From NCBI RefSeq assembly GCF_000003195.3, contig NC_012876.2, positions 43,322,396 to 43,386,395 on the forward strand: 64,000 nucleotides of DNA, given 5' to 3'. Below are positions 1-11,941 of this stretch, piece after piece. The position numbers and the translations under genes were made by a program. The notes under the pieces are model-generated. The model was given only the letters and a program-made list of their open reading frames with translations, did no database searches and was not told the DNA's origin. Source of the stretch: Sorghum bicolor. Taxonomy: Eukaryota; Streptophyta; Magnoliopsida; Poales; Poaceae. Numbering within the stretch: position 1 is the first letter of the stretch; the number at the start of each line of letters is the position of its first letter.

Positions 1-33
1 GATAAGTCAAATTTGCCCCTGCCCGTTTTATCG

Positions 34-41
34 TATAAATA
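34..41 (+). promoter_or_regulatory. TATA box of the antisense gene in element A
   Basis: TATAAATA lies about 25-30 bases upstream of the presumed transcript start. The same octamer occurs at the same relative place in element C (58796-58803, minus strand). This suggests that the antisense gene has its own promoter rather than depending on the LTR. Confidence 0.65.
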
Positions 42-65
42 GTTCCTTCTCGGGTACTCCTTCTC

Positions 66-3000
66 CATCACATCATTCCACAACTCCAACTCCACTTTCC
101 CGGCGGCGGCGCTGTTCAAGAACTCCAAGATCTCCAACGAAGTCCCTTCTTTACCAACTCCGGAGCCCTCGATCATCCTCCTCGTGACAAGATAGCCGTC
201 AACTTCATCGTTCCTGAGGTCAGTTCTTTACTCCATCTCTTGTACTTTTCCTCATACCCCTGTTCATCCGCAATCCATTTTACTGAATATTTCCCTTTTT
301 TTCTTTGTTTTTTCTTTTACCTTCAAAAACATTAGGATTTGTCCAACAAAATTGTCATCCCCACCGATCAACCACACCTCCAATGCCTTGGCCCGTTAGG
401 GGATCCAGATCCAACCGACCTCATTAATGCAGAAACCAACAGGATCCCTTTTAGAGCCGAGAACTTTTCTTTGGATCTGTGGAAGGATACTTTCCGTTCT
501 TGGCCCAGCCCTACCGTGGGGTGGAAGGATTGGTTCTTGAGGGTCACCAACTCAATTGAAGTCCAGTGGGGCGAGAGAAAGCTAGACCAATGCATTAGGT
601 TGTCTATTGCCGATATGCATATAAATGAATCACTGCTGATAGCTGCATCATATTTCTAGTCAGACACGCTCAATGCTTTTGTCTTTGGCCATGGCCCTGC
701 TTCTCCTACCCTTGCCGATGTAGCCATGCTTACTGGCCTAGATGTATCCTCTGCCGATAGCACCCATTTCTTCGATACCAAACCCAAGGCCAAGGTAGAA
801 ACTCGTGCCATCGACGGTTGGTCGGGGTACATCCAGAAATACAGCAAAACAGGCCCTGTCAACATAAAAGAGCAGACATGCTTCCTGAACATGTGGTTAG
901 ATAAATTCGTGTTCTGCGGCCGATCGGCAGGACCAACTTCCGTCTATCTAGCAGCAGCAGAAAACCTGGCCAATGGTGGCTGATTCCCTCTCGGCCGATA
1001 TCTGCTCGGGGCAGCCTACCACCTCCTTCACCAAGTAACCAGGAAACTCTTACTCGGCCAGTCTATCGGTAACTTGGGAGGTCCTTGGTGGTTCATCAAC
1101 ATGTGGCTCAGCCTCCACATGCACAAGCGCCTTGAGTTCAACCTCTTCGCACAGCGCTTTCCAAGGGATATAGCCGAGGACTATGTACTGGATGAATAAG
1201 AATCGGCAACACGTCCTCCCCTAAACTTTGGTGAGGCTGTCATAGCTCTGCCTGGTACAGGAGGTAATCCAGATTAGGTTAGCCGATTCTTCCAAACTTT
1301 GTACGAAGGTTTGGCCAGAGATGAGCGAGCATGGTTGGCCTATGACGACCCAGACACTATGTTCCCCCTGGTTTTCAACCCATTCAATGATGCTCTCGAC
1401 AAGGATCACGAAGTGATGATGGCACTGGTCACTCCCCGAGCGATACCAGTGAATTTCTTTGGCAGTGGGAAAACCTCCCCTCAAACTTATGAATTTTATA
1501 ACCCATCGGCATTAGCTCGTCAATTAGCTTTCGGCCAGCTGCCGATTGCACTCTGTTACGCCGATGTGATAAAATCGAGGGAAACCATCACCAGCCTCCT
1601 TGAATGGATTCGAGTAGCCCAACTGCCGTCAAGTGCCGACATAGATGTAGATTTGTCAGAATGGGTTCCAGCCGCCTTTATCACTCAGGCATACAAGCAA
1701 TGGTGGGTAGAATGGAAGGAGCATCTGTTCTGCAAATCGGCCCTCTCGTACCGCGGTATGATCGATCCTGAGTACGAGGTCCATGATGATGCTGTAAGTA
1801 TCTTTGAACCGATGTTCCAATTCTCTCGATTTCACTTCCATCGGTGATTTGCTTTTGCATCGTTTTGCAGGTTGACGACACCCCTCCATCGGTCAGCAGG
1901 AGTGGCAAGCCGATTGACCTGTTTGCATCGGGTCCAATCTCTTCAATCGGCCACAACGCTCCTACCTTGGCTGCCATCGTGCATCGAGGTATACGCCTCA
2001 AGAAAGTTACCACCAAAAGAACTCAGACATCTCCATCGGTGGCTGCCTCCGCCTTGGCACAGGCTTTCAAGGTATACTTTCAATTTTTACACCAATTTCA
2101 TTCTTATGTCTGTTGCACTTGCACTCACAAATCTCCCTTCCTATATCAGCAAACCAGTGCATCAGCAAGGACCAAAAGTAAAGGTGCTGATGCCCCCCAG
2201 TCCAGCCAGTAGAAGAGAAAGGGCGCTAAAGGTAGCAGAGCACAAGCAAAACACCAGAAAGTAGCAACTCCCCCTCCTCCTCCGGTATCTCCAATTCTGG
2301 TGGAATCTTCTCTTTCTTCTCCAGAAGCATAGACACAGCAAGCACCATCTCTCCCTCCAGTGCAAGAAGCACCGCAAGTAGAAGAACCCCAACCAGAAGA
2401 ACCTCAACCAGAAATCAATCAGCCAGAAGTCATATCGGCTGATGTGCAAGAACAAACCACCGATCCAGTAGGTTCCATTATAGCATCGGTGGTCTCTTCC
2501 ATCCAGACAAGCATTGCTCCTCCTCAAGGTAACACGCTTTTATAATATTGTTGCCGATGAACTTATTTTTTCTGCTTTATAACCACTTCTGTTAATTTTT
2601 CAGCTGACGTAGTTCCATCGGCAACTCCAGCCGATCAACCCGTGGCTCCATCGGCATCTTCGAGTCAGAGGCAAGAGATTGCCCTAAAGCAAGTAAGTTA
2701 TCCAACCTCTGTTTGCATCATTTATCAATACTTGGCCACAGAATAACTCATTCTATTTCTTTTTCAGGAGCAGGACTCTCCCGACAGCTTGTTCTCTTTC
2801 GCCATCGAAATCTCCGAAGATGAGGGTGAAGAAGCAAGTTCTTCTCGGGCAGTTATGATCACATCGGCAGAAATCAGGGCGAAACTGGAAGAATTATCGG
2901 CTCTCCTCCACCAAGACACAGCCCAGCTAGTCGATGATTCTGATCCGGCCAAAGCTTTATTCAAGACTCTGAGAAGCCAAATCCCCGCCGATGCTGAAGA

Positions 3001-3429
3001 AGTTCTTTTCCAAGCGGCACACCTGGAGAGCCGTCAACTGCAGTACCAGAGGGCTGCCCAGCGCCTTGCTGACAGAGCCGCTCAGACTCGTCTTTCCGAG
3101 GAGATGATGAAAGAAAAGATTCTGACCGATGAGAAGCACAAGAACATTGGCACCCTGAAGTCCTCAGGAGATGCACTGAAGCCCTGTTGGCAGAACTCAA
3201 GCAAGTGGAGGATGCCCTATCCCAAGCCCAACAGGAAGAAAGCCAACTGCTAGAGACCATTAAACTCCTTGAGCAAGAGCTAAATGCCCATGGTCGCAAA
3301 GCACTGCAGCTGAAGAAGAAGTTGAAGCCGATAGAAGGTTCTGCTGATGAGGACGTCAAAGAAATAGAAGCAGCGAACCAAATCCGCCTACGTGCCATAT
3401 CGGCCATCCAAGCGTTGCTAAACATGTGA
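66..3429 (+). pseudogene. Antisense plant-mobile-domain/coiled-coil gene of element A (six exons, broken)
   Basis: The gene lies antisense to pol. The exon model comes from splice sites shared with copies B and C: exon 1 to 218, then 336-1793, 1871-2071, 2150-2528, 2604-2692 and 2768-3429. Exon 2 encodes a plant mobile domain (PMD, aminotransferase-like family), including an 'LGGPWWFINMWLSLHMHKR' stretch near 1074-1130. Exon 4 is rich in Pro, Glu and Gln. Exon 6 starts with an acidic Ser patch and ends as a Gln/Glu/Lys coiled coil. Damage includes in-frame stops at 657, 981, 1197 and 1275, two more in exon 4, and a small deletion near 3180 that shifts frame. No clear ATG opens exon 2 (it begins GATTTG), so the start codon is unresolved. 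The function is unknown; PMD proteins are linked to transposons and, in some host genes, to silencing. Confidence 0.75.
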
Positions 3430-3490
3430 GCCCTTCATCAGTAAAATACTCGCCTCTCTCTGCTTCCTAACCTTCTTGATATTTAGTCTA

Positions 3491-3576
3491 GCCGATATGA
3501 CTGTTATCGGCATCTTTTGAGACATTAAGCCCGGTCCCAGATACATTTCAATCCAGCCGATAGGAGTGTTATCGGC
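3491..3576. terminator. Twin 21-nt hairpins between the convergent antisense gene and pol (element A)
   Basis: There are two inverted repeats, GCCGATA-N7-TATCGGC, at 3491-3511 and 3556-3576. They lie in the 157-base gap between the antisense gene stop (3429) and the integrase stop (3587). Copies B and C hold the same pair at the same spacing (65-68 bases start to start). The symmetric structure and position suggest a shared 3'-end or termination signal for two converging transcripts. That role is inference. Confidence 0.55.
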
Positions 3577-3586
3577 ATTTAAACTC

Positions 3587-6500
3587 TTATGCATCGACCC
3601 ATATACTTGGGTAATACTTCTTCGGATATTTGCCATTTAATGCTCTAGGAAATTCAACTCCTTCGAGAGTTTCTAAAATGTAGGCATTGCCAGGAGCCAA
3701 TCGACTTATCCGATAGGGACCCTCCCAATTGGGAGACCACTTCCCAAACTTTGAACTTTTAGTCCCGATCGGTAAGATCAACTTCCATACTAAGTGTCCA
3801 TTGGCAAATTCTTTAGCCTTTACCTTCTTATCATACCATCTGGCAACTCTTTTCTTATTCTCTTCTATACTCATCAAAGCCCTCAGCCGATGTCCTGCTA
3901 GATCGTCCAACTCGTCTATCATCAAAGTAGCATAATCATCGGCAACCAACTGATCTTGAAAAGATATTCGCCTAGACCCAGCCTTAATCTCCCAAGGTAA
4001 TACTGCATCACACCCATACACCAACTGATAGCATGAAACCTTGGTCGATCCATGACAAGCCATCCGGTATGACCATAAAGCTTCATTTAACAACGTGTGC
4101 CACCTTCTAGGATTTTCTTCAATCTTCCATTTAATAAGATTAATAATTCCTTTGTTAGACGCCTCAGCCTGGCCATTGGCTTGACCATAGTAAGGAGAAG
4201 AATTCAACACTTTAATCCCCATGCCGATTGCGAATTCATCAAACTCCCCTGATGTAAACATAGTGCCTTGATCGGTAGTAATTGTTTGAGGAATCCCAAA
4301 TCGGTAAATAATATGCTCTTTTACAAAATCAATCATATTGGCCGATGTGACTTTCTTCAAAGGAATAGCTTCAACCCACTTGGTAAAATAATCTGTGGCA
4401 ACTAGAATAAACTTATGCCCTTTGCTAGATGGTGGGTAAATCTGGCCGATCAAATCGATAGCCCATCCTCGGAACGGCCAATGCTTTATAATAGGGTTCA
4501 TAGCCGACGCAGGCGCCCTTTGAATATTACCAAACTTTTGACATCCTTGACACCCTTTGAAATACTTAAAGCAATCTTCAAGTATAGTCGGCCAATAATA
4601 TCCATTCCTCCTAATCATCCACTTCATCTTGAAAGCTAACTGATGTGCTCCACATACCCCTTCATGGATTTATCCCATGAAACTTCTAGCTTCATCATCA
4701 CCCAAGCATCGAAGAAGAATCCCATCAATAGTTCGGTAATACAATTCATCTTCGAGGAGCACATACTTGGTGGCTTGAAACTGAACTCGTCTTTCGACTT
4801 TCCTGGATGGATCTTTCAAATAATCAATGACTTCTTTTCTCCAATCATCGGCACCAATTGCCGATATTGCATTAATCATAGGCTCATATCCCGAGGCACG
4901 CTGAGCCAACCGATTGGCCTCTTCATTATGCAATCGAGGAACATGCTCTAATTGGAAATCTTTAAATTCCTTTAACAATCGCATACTCCTTTCGTAATAA
5001 GTTATGAGGACTTCACTTCGGCATTCATAGCTCCCCGCCAATTGATTTATAACATGCATAGAATCCCCGAGGACTTCAACAGCATCAGCATGAACTTCTC
5101 TCAATAACTCTAATCCCTTTATCAAAGCTTGATACTCAGCCTAATTATTTGTCGACGTGGCAACAATCGGCAAGGAAAACTCATATTTCCTTCCTCGAGG
5201 GGAAATCAATACTGCGCCGATCCCTGCCCCCCGGTCACATGTGGATCCATCAAAGAAGAGCGTCCAAGGTACAATTTCCAAAGCTTCCACTTCACCGCAA
5301 TGTTGAGTTACAAAATCGGCCATAACCTGTCCCTTAACTGCCTTAGCCGATTCATAACGCAGATCAAATTCCGACAGCGCCAAAATCCATTTACCGATCC
5401 TACCACTCATAATCGGTATAGATAGCATGTACCGGACCACATCATCCTTGCAAATAACAGTGCATTCGACCGATAGCAAGTAGTGTCTCAACTTGATACA
5501 AGAGAAATACAGGCACAAGCATAATTTCTCAATAGCTGAATACCTGGTCTCAGCATCAATCAACCTCCTGCTTAAGTAATAAATTACACGCTCTTTCCCT
5601 TCAAATTCTTGAATTAAAGCCGAGCCGATGACCATCCCATCGGTAGACAAATACAATCTGAAGGGTTTCCCTTGCTGGGGTGGAATTAGAACTGGAGGAT
5701 TCACTAAATAATTCTTGATTTCGTCCAGAGCCAACTGTTGTTCTTTCCCCCAGACAAATTCTTGATCAGCTTTTAGTTTAAGAAGAGGACTGAAAGCACG
5801 AATTTTACCACACAAATTAGATATAAATCTCCTAATAAAATTTACCTTGCCGATCAAGGACCGGAGCTCAGTCTTGTTGGTAGGGGCAACTATTTTGTTG
5901 ATAGCCTCAATAGATCTTCGACTGATTTCAATCCCCCTTTAATGCACCATGAAACCGAGAAACTGCCCTGCCGATACACCAAATGCACACTTATTGGGAT
6001 TCATCTTCAAACCATGCTTCCTCGTGCACTCCAACACCTTTCGTAGATCGGCAAGATGCTTTGTGAAGTCCCCACACTTAACCACCACATCATCAATGTA
6101 AATTTCCACCAGCTTACCGATGAACTCGTGGAATATGAAATTCATGGCCCTTTGATAAGTAGCACCAGTATTTTTCAAGCCAAAGGTCATGACTACCCAT
6201 TCAAATAACCCAACATGACCAGGACATCTAAAGGCAGTTTTTGGAATATCCTCTTCTGCCATGAATATTTGATTGTACCCTGCATTGCCATCCATAAAGC
6301 TAATGATCCGATGCCCAGCTGCAGCATCAACTAGTAGATCGGCAACTGGCATTGGGTAGCCATCCATCGGTGTAGCTCTGTTAAGATTCCTGAAATCAAT
6401 GCAGACTCGAAGTTTCCCGTTCTTCTTGTAAACCGGAACAACATTGGAAATCCACTTGGCATACCGACACTGCCGAATAAATTTGGCTTCAATAAGTTTA

Positions 6501-6820
6501 GTTATTTCGGCCTTGATGTCAGGAAGAATATTAGGATTACATCGGCGAGCTGGCTGTTGATGTGGTCGAAATCCAGACTTGATAGGCAACCGATGTTCAA
6601 CAATCGATCGGTCCAAACCAGGCATCTCAGTATAATCCCAAGCAAAGCAATCTTTATATTCCTTTAACAAATCAGTCAATTGCTGCTTACACTCAGGACT
6701 TAACTTAGCACTAATAAAAGTAGGTCTATGTTTATCACCACTACCTATATCTACTTCTACCAAATCATCGGCCGATGTGAACCCCTGGCCTAATTTTCCA
6801 TCATCGGCGAACCTATCCAT
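3587..6820 (-). pseudogene. pol of element A: reverse transcriptase, dual RNase H, integrase
   Basis: This is the second ORF of the element. Its ATG overlaps the last base of the gag-protease stop (TAATG at 6820). Order: RT (about 6600-5950, YIDDVV near 6110), Ty3 RNase H (about 5800-5400), a second RNase H beginning 'LFFDGSTCDRGAG' near 5270 and running to about 4870, then integrase. Integrase shows the CxxC of the zinc domain (CQGC near 4545), catalytic Asp in AIDLIG, Asp in TTDQGT, and Glu in GQAEAS. It ends at 'YYPSIWVDA'. Stops break the frame near 5939 (CAA to TAA), 5141 (CAG to TAG) and 4670. The aligned codons in B and C show these were sense codons. The dual RNase H is characteristic of the Tat clade. 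Confidence 0.85.
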
Positions 6821-9800
6821 TAAAAACCATCTTCAGAACCGACTGCTTGGATCGGTGGAATTTCGTAATCGGCAACTTTGAGAAAATCCTTTTCCCAAGC
6901 TTCTCGTGAAATACACCTAGTCCTTTCATAGGTGTCTGCCTCTGCCGATGCGATGACATAAGAAGAATCTCCTGGGACAATCTCAATCTTGTCACCTACC
7001 CACTGGACCAAGCATTGGTGCATTGTAGACGGAATGCAACAATTAGCATGAATCCAATCTCTTCCCAACAGTAAATTGTAAGCACCCTTTCCACTGATCA
7101 CGAAGAAGGTTGTCAGCAAGGTTTTACTGCCGATGGTCAACTCTACGCATATCGCCCCCTTGACTGGAGACACATTCCCTTCAAAGTCTTTGAGCATCAT
7201 ATCGGTCTTGGTCAGGTCTTGATCTCCTTTTCCAAGCTTCCGATACACTGCATATGGCATGATGTTGATAGCAGCCCCACCATCAACTAAAATCTTAGTC
7301 ATCGGCTGACCATCAACCCTTTCTTTGACAAACAGAGCCTTAAGATGTTGCCTTTCATCATCGGCAGGCTTCTCGAAAATAGCTGTCATCGGATCCAGAG
7401 CCAGTTGAGCTATTTGGTCGGAGAATTCTACCTCATCACCACTGGATGGCGTGAGGAACTCTATGGGCAACATAAAGACCATGTTGGCATCTGCCGATAG
7501 GCCTTTCCCCTTAGGATCTGGTTGTTGCTAATCCCCAGACTGTCCAGAGTTCTCCCCCTTGTTCAACTCTTCTCGCCTTTCGCGCTGCAGTCTTCTCTTC
7601 TGAGTTCTGGTCAACCCCTCTGGACACCATGGGGGAAGTTGCTGTTGCTTTATTGCTAGGCGACGATTTTCCCTTGACTCCATCCGATAGGTATTAGCAT
7701 CCCTTCAAAATATGAACTCATCGGGAACCCATGCATTAGCCATCTCTTCAAGTTCTTCTTGGTTCCTGGGAAAATATTCGACACGATCCCCAAGCCTGTC
7801 ATGCACACTGAGCCTGCCCCCCAGCCGATCATGAACGGATGCTCTCCCCCTAATCGGCCCATTAAATCGCCGATCATCGCGGTAGTACCGATCGGACCTG
7901 TCATACCGGTCATAACCGTTGCACTCGGGACAATCTCTAACAGTGGGAAGTTTGATGTTCTCCTCCCAACATTGAATGAAGAACGGGCAATTCCAGTGAT
8001 CCCTATGCCGATCCCACTCCTGTTGGCGTCTTTCCTCTTCCCGACGATAATCCTCTTGCTGGCGCCGATATCGGTCTTCACGTTGCTGCCAAGTCTCTCG
8101 AGGCCTCCTGTGAGTTATCACAATGCCAGATCGGGGAGGCCTTCCTGAGTTAGCTCCTTCCTAGATTAAACCTTTTCCCTTCGCATCGGCAGTGGTAACT
8201 TGATGTTGACGATCCACCGATGCGCTTCTTTCAGCTGCTTCTGATGTCAAGACCTTAGCCTTTGCCTTAGCATCTAGCATGTTTGTCGGAAAAGGATGTT
8301 GGTCAATCTTCATCGGCTTCTGGGTCTTGGAGCCGTCAAATTTGATCCTTCCAAATTCTATAGCCGATTGCAGCTGCTGTCTGAGAACCTTGCACTCATT
8401 AGTATCGTGAGAAGTTGCATTGTGCCACTTGCAATATTTCATCCTCTTTAATTCTTCGGCCGATGGGATCACATGATTAGGTGACAGTTTAATCTGGCCT
8501 TCCTGAAGTAGAAAGTCAAATATCTTATCGGCCTTAGTGGTGTCGAACGCAAACTTCTCTGGTTCTTTGTGTCCAAAGGGGCAAGACATCGGCTTCTTGT
8601 TTTTCACCCATTCTGCCAAGCTGATGACTGGTTCTTCATCAGAATCCGAACTTGTTGCTTCATCAACGAACGACACCCTTTTGTTCCATGCTCTCTTGGG
8701 TTCAAAAGACTTAATATCTTGGTCAGAAATCCTTTGCACCAAGTGACTCAGACTTTCGAACTCTTCAGAAGCGTACTTGTCTCTGATATGTGTGGCAACA
8801 AACCCTGGAGAGCCAAATCAGCTAGCTGCTGATCATCCAGAACCAGGCTATAGCATTTATTCTTGACCTCCCGTATTCTCTGCACAAAACTTTCAACCGA
8901 TTCATCATTGCGTTGCCTCAATTTAACCAAATCGGTGATCTTCTTCTCATGGACACCAGAGAAGAAGTATTTGTGGAATTGTTTCTCCAGATCGGCCCAA
9001 GTAATCACTGAGTTGGGAGGTAATGATATAAACCAGGTAAAAGCCGATCCAGACAATGAAGATGAGAATAAACGAACCCTTAACTCATCCCTGTTACCAG
9101 CTTCCCCACATTGGATGATGAACCTGTTGACGTGCTCCATGGTTGACGTGTCATCCTGCCCAGAAAACTTAGTAAAATCCGGTACCTTGTACCGATTTGG
9201 AAGCAGGATTAAATCATATGCGGGAGGATATGGTGTCCGATAAGAGTAAGTGTTGACTTTGGGTTTTATCCCAAATTGATCCCTCATCACTTCAGCGATC
9301 TTATAGGACCAATACGCATCGGCATCTTGCCGATGAGGCGGTTGCGGATCGGGCGCCTGCTGGTACGCTTCCACGTGTCGATGCGGCGCACGATCTGCAT
9401 GGAACATCGGGTTAATCATCTGGCCCCCAATCTGTGGACCACCAAGCTGTTGCCCCCCGACCTGGTGCCCAAGATTCATTGGCTGGTTGGGAATCCCCTG
9501 ATTCTGAAATCTAGGATAGATCTGACCTTGCTGGAACCCTGTAGCCTGATGACTCTGTTGGGGCGTTTACGGAAAAACTTGTTGTCCAAGCCATCCATTA
9601 TTAGCATTCATCGGCATAGGTCCTGCCGATGACTGGTAATTGGGCATCATCATCGAATTGACATACCCAGGTTGAGTCATAAACCTCTGTTGCATCAGCA
9701 TTGAGTCTGCCGATGCGTTAGGCATTTGGAACGTTGGAGCTTGAGAACTCCCAGTGTAAGGTCTTGCAGTAGTAGTTGTAGTATACAGGGGACTCTGATT

Positions 9801-10315
9801 CATCGGCATGCTTGGGGGTGCCGATGTCATAGGAGCCTTGCCTCTCACATCAGTCGTCTACGATGTACCCGGTGTTAACTCTAGAGGCATACCATAACCC
9901 CACCAGTTAGGCGGAGGAGTCAATCCTGACATTGCCGATGCTAACAGATCTGTAGCGAGTTTAATCTGCCCATCTGAACTCGGTGGATTAGTTGTCATCG
10001 GCGTAGATTGTGCATTAGTGACTCCTAACGTGCTTGGAGGAACAGGAATTTCCGTGCCCGCAGCGGCTATAGCAGCCGATGGAGCTATAACCACCGGTGA
10101 TCTTGGCTGATGATGAGAGGGGCCCACGTAATCTGGTGGCAATTGTCCTTCCTTGAGAGTTCTAGCTACGGCGTTGAAAACCGTATTGGACAGCACACCA
10201 GCTTGGTTGATCAAAGCACGGTTAATAGCGCTATCCACCATCTCTTGAAGTTTACCAGGATTGGCTTCAAAAGTAACCTACCGACGTTCTCCTGATCAAA
10301 CTCAGAAGTCGACAT
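6820..10315 (-). pseudogene. gag-protease of element A
   Basis: The first ORF starts at the ATG at 10315 (MSTSEFDQEN), about 50 bases after the LTR. A Pro/Gln/Met-rich N-terminal half leads into a retrotransposon gag domain (about 9300-8800; 'FTWFISLPPNSVITWADLEKQF'-like core), then a spacer with a 'CKWHNATSHDTNEC' zinc-knuckle-like motif near 8400. A highly charged Arg/Asp/Glu segment follows (8120-7700). The aspartic protease has its active site 'VDGGAAINIMP' near 7270. The frame is interrupted by stops near 9858, 9567, 8748, 8161, 7705 and 7530, and by small indels. It ends with TAA overlapping the pol ATG. Capsid and protease functions are inferred from family membership. Confidence 0.8.
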
Positions 10316-10336
10316 GTTGATCTTGATCTTGAATCT

Positions 10337-10355
10337 GGTCCCACCAGGCGTGCCA
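10337..10355 (-). other. Primer binding site of element A
   Basis: On the minus strand the motif TGGCACGCCTGGTGGGACC follows the LTR end after seven bases (CATCTTT). Element C has the same arrangement with three differences. It is not the initiator-Met site; I do not assign the tRNA. Confidence 0.6.
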
Positions 10356-10362
10356 AAAGATG

Positions 10363-11058
10363 TGTTGATGCAAAAGCTGATCTGCAAATACAAAGGGCTA
10401 ACACCCGATTTAAACGTTAAGGCGTGCCAGCCGATTTGACCTTACTATCGGCAAAGGTGGTAACTCAAATACTTTGGTCCCGACAACAGCGATGCGCTCG
10501 GATGTCACGGCCAAGAGGTATTCACGCGGAACTTCAGAACACGCCGAGCTCAAGTCGACGAATTCCTTAGAGCTCATAATGAAAAGGAAAAAGTATGACG
10601 AAATCGTCGAAAAAGTAGATGCTTGGAATATGAGTAAAAACGTGTGTTTGATTGATTGATAGATATCGATTACAAAGCCCTAAGGTCCATATTTATACCC
10701 TGCTCGAAGAGCTACAACCAGATACAATTAGAACTCGAATTCTAAATTACACAGATTCCGTATACAAAACAATTTAAATAACTAAGGAAAACATAAAACT
10801 ACACCCCCGTGACAAACTGGGACACCTCTACAAACCGATCGGCAGCTTTCAGACTCTCCCTACATATCATCGGCAGACTCCCTTGTCATAGCCATCGGCA
10901 CAGACACATCATCACCTGTGGACTTAGTCACGTTCTACCCTTTCTCCATCGGCAACCACCTTCATCGGCAACTCATCCTGTAGATCAAACACCACCGTCT
11001 TATCTTGCCGGCCTATACTTCACCAATCATGGATACAGGCCCAAAAACGGTGTCAACA
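10363..11058 (-). repeat. 5' LTR of element A (696 bp)
   Basis: In element orientation it begins TGTTGACACC and ends CATCAACA, a short terminal inverted repeat. It aligns with the 730-bp LTR of element C at 47625-48354. A TATA box on the minus strand lies at 10691-10697. The LTR holds seven GCCGAT/ATCGGC hexamers, although it is non-coding. Confidence 0.88.
10691..10697 (-). promoter_or_regulatory. TATA box in element A LTR
   Basis: TATAAAT on the minus strand sits in the same context as TATAAAT at 48021-48027 in the element C LTR. It is the likely core promoter for the genomic transcript. Confidence 0.6.
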
Positions 11059-11341
11059 AATTCCTCCCCTTGCTCCGAGCATTGACAGAGCAAAATGCAA
11101 AGTAAGTATGATAAAACTTTTAAAGCTCTACTTATATATCTTTCAAGAAGAAGGCAAATGCCTCAGTTTTATTTTGGAAACTTAAAAAAAATAACTCCAG
11201 AACAAAGGTAAGACAGAAGAACTTGAGACATAGTGCTTGACTTGATCGTTCTGTTTTTCAATCACTTAAGACCTTAGTGATAACTTAAAAACCCTTTAGT
11301 TAGAGGCACAAAAGTAACCCCTGTTTTCTTGCTAATTTTAG

Positions 11342-11381
11342 CTTTGCTCAGGGACGAGCAAAGGTTAAGCTTGGGGGAGCT
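11342..11381 (+). other. Stem-loop plus polypurine tract before the E1 3' LTR
   Basis: A perfect 8-bp stem (CTTTGCTC / GAGCAAAG, loop AGGGAC) at 11342-11363 is followed by AAGCTTGGGGGAGCT, whose TTGGGGGAG is the plus-strand primer tract next to the LTR. E2 has the same hairpin loop and tract at 27464-27502. Confidence 0.7.
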
Positions 11382-11798
11382 TGTTGACGGTCCTTAAGTA
11401 CCAAATATAATCATCAAATAAATAAAGAAAAGGATCCAAATGCAACCAACACCCAGACTTAGGGTTTTATCTGACAGAATTCTACGAGTTTTGGTGTTTG
11501 TCTATTTCTGCAGGGGGTTATTTCTGCAGGAGGTTATCAGGAAATACGGAGAAAAGGCCCACACGTCAGGTTTACATAGAGATATTAACGTGTGTGGCAA
11601 TTTTCTATCATCTAGAAGACTCCAGAAGCCACGGGAACGAACGGGTGGGCGAGCGGGCCTCGGGGCAGGGCGCCCGCCCTACTACAGGAGCCAATCAGGC
11701 TCCGCCTCGCGGATCGTGCTCCACCGCCTTTGAGGATCAAGGAAAACTGTGCGATTAAGGTCGGTTTGATCCGACGGCCCACGTTCATTTGGAAGGGC

Positions 11799-11806
11799 TA
11801 TATAAG
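11799..11806 (+). promoter_or_regulatory. TATA box in E1 LTR
   Basis: TATATAAG lies about 35 bases before the presumed start of the R region. The E2 LTRs carry TATAAAA at the matching place. Confidence 0.6.
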
Positions 11807-11890
11807 CAGGCCCCCTGGCCCGTGGAGAACATATCTCTTCTACAGAATCAAAGCTAGGGTTTCAATTATTCATCCAAGTAGAGAGGATCC

Positions 11891-11941
11891 CTCTAGTTCA
11901 TCTAGTTCTAGTTCTAGTTCATCTAGTTCTAGTTCTAGTTG
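11891..11941 (+). repeat. TCTAGT-type microsatellite in E1 LTR
   Basis: About 50 bases of imperfect tandem CTAGTT/CATCTAGTT units follow a BamHI-like GGATCC. The run is absent from the E2 LTRs, so it expanded locally. It causes a spurious poly-Ser reading frame. Confidence 0.75.

Larger units (their letters stand above)
1..11058 (-). mobile_element. Element A: Tat-lineage Ty3 retrotransposon with antisense gene (3' end cut by window edge)
   Basis: This Ty3-type LTR element lies on the minus strand. In the element's own orientation the order is 5' LTR (11058-10363), primer site, gag-protease (10315-6820), RT/RNase H/integrase (6820-3587), a pair of hairpins, and an antisense gene (66-3429, + strand). 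The 3' LTR lies left of the window. Dual RNase H and the YIDDVV reverse transcriptase place it in the Tat clade. It is a sister copy of elements B and C. It interrupts E1: the sequence right of 11058 is the 3' internal region of E1. The candidate target duplication 11059-11063 cannot be checked because the other side is outside the window. Confidence 0.88.

Noticed and set aside
3491..3576. CRISPR-like short repeats with spacers
   Set aside because: Only two imperfectly spaced inverted repeats in a plant element; no array and no cas genes.
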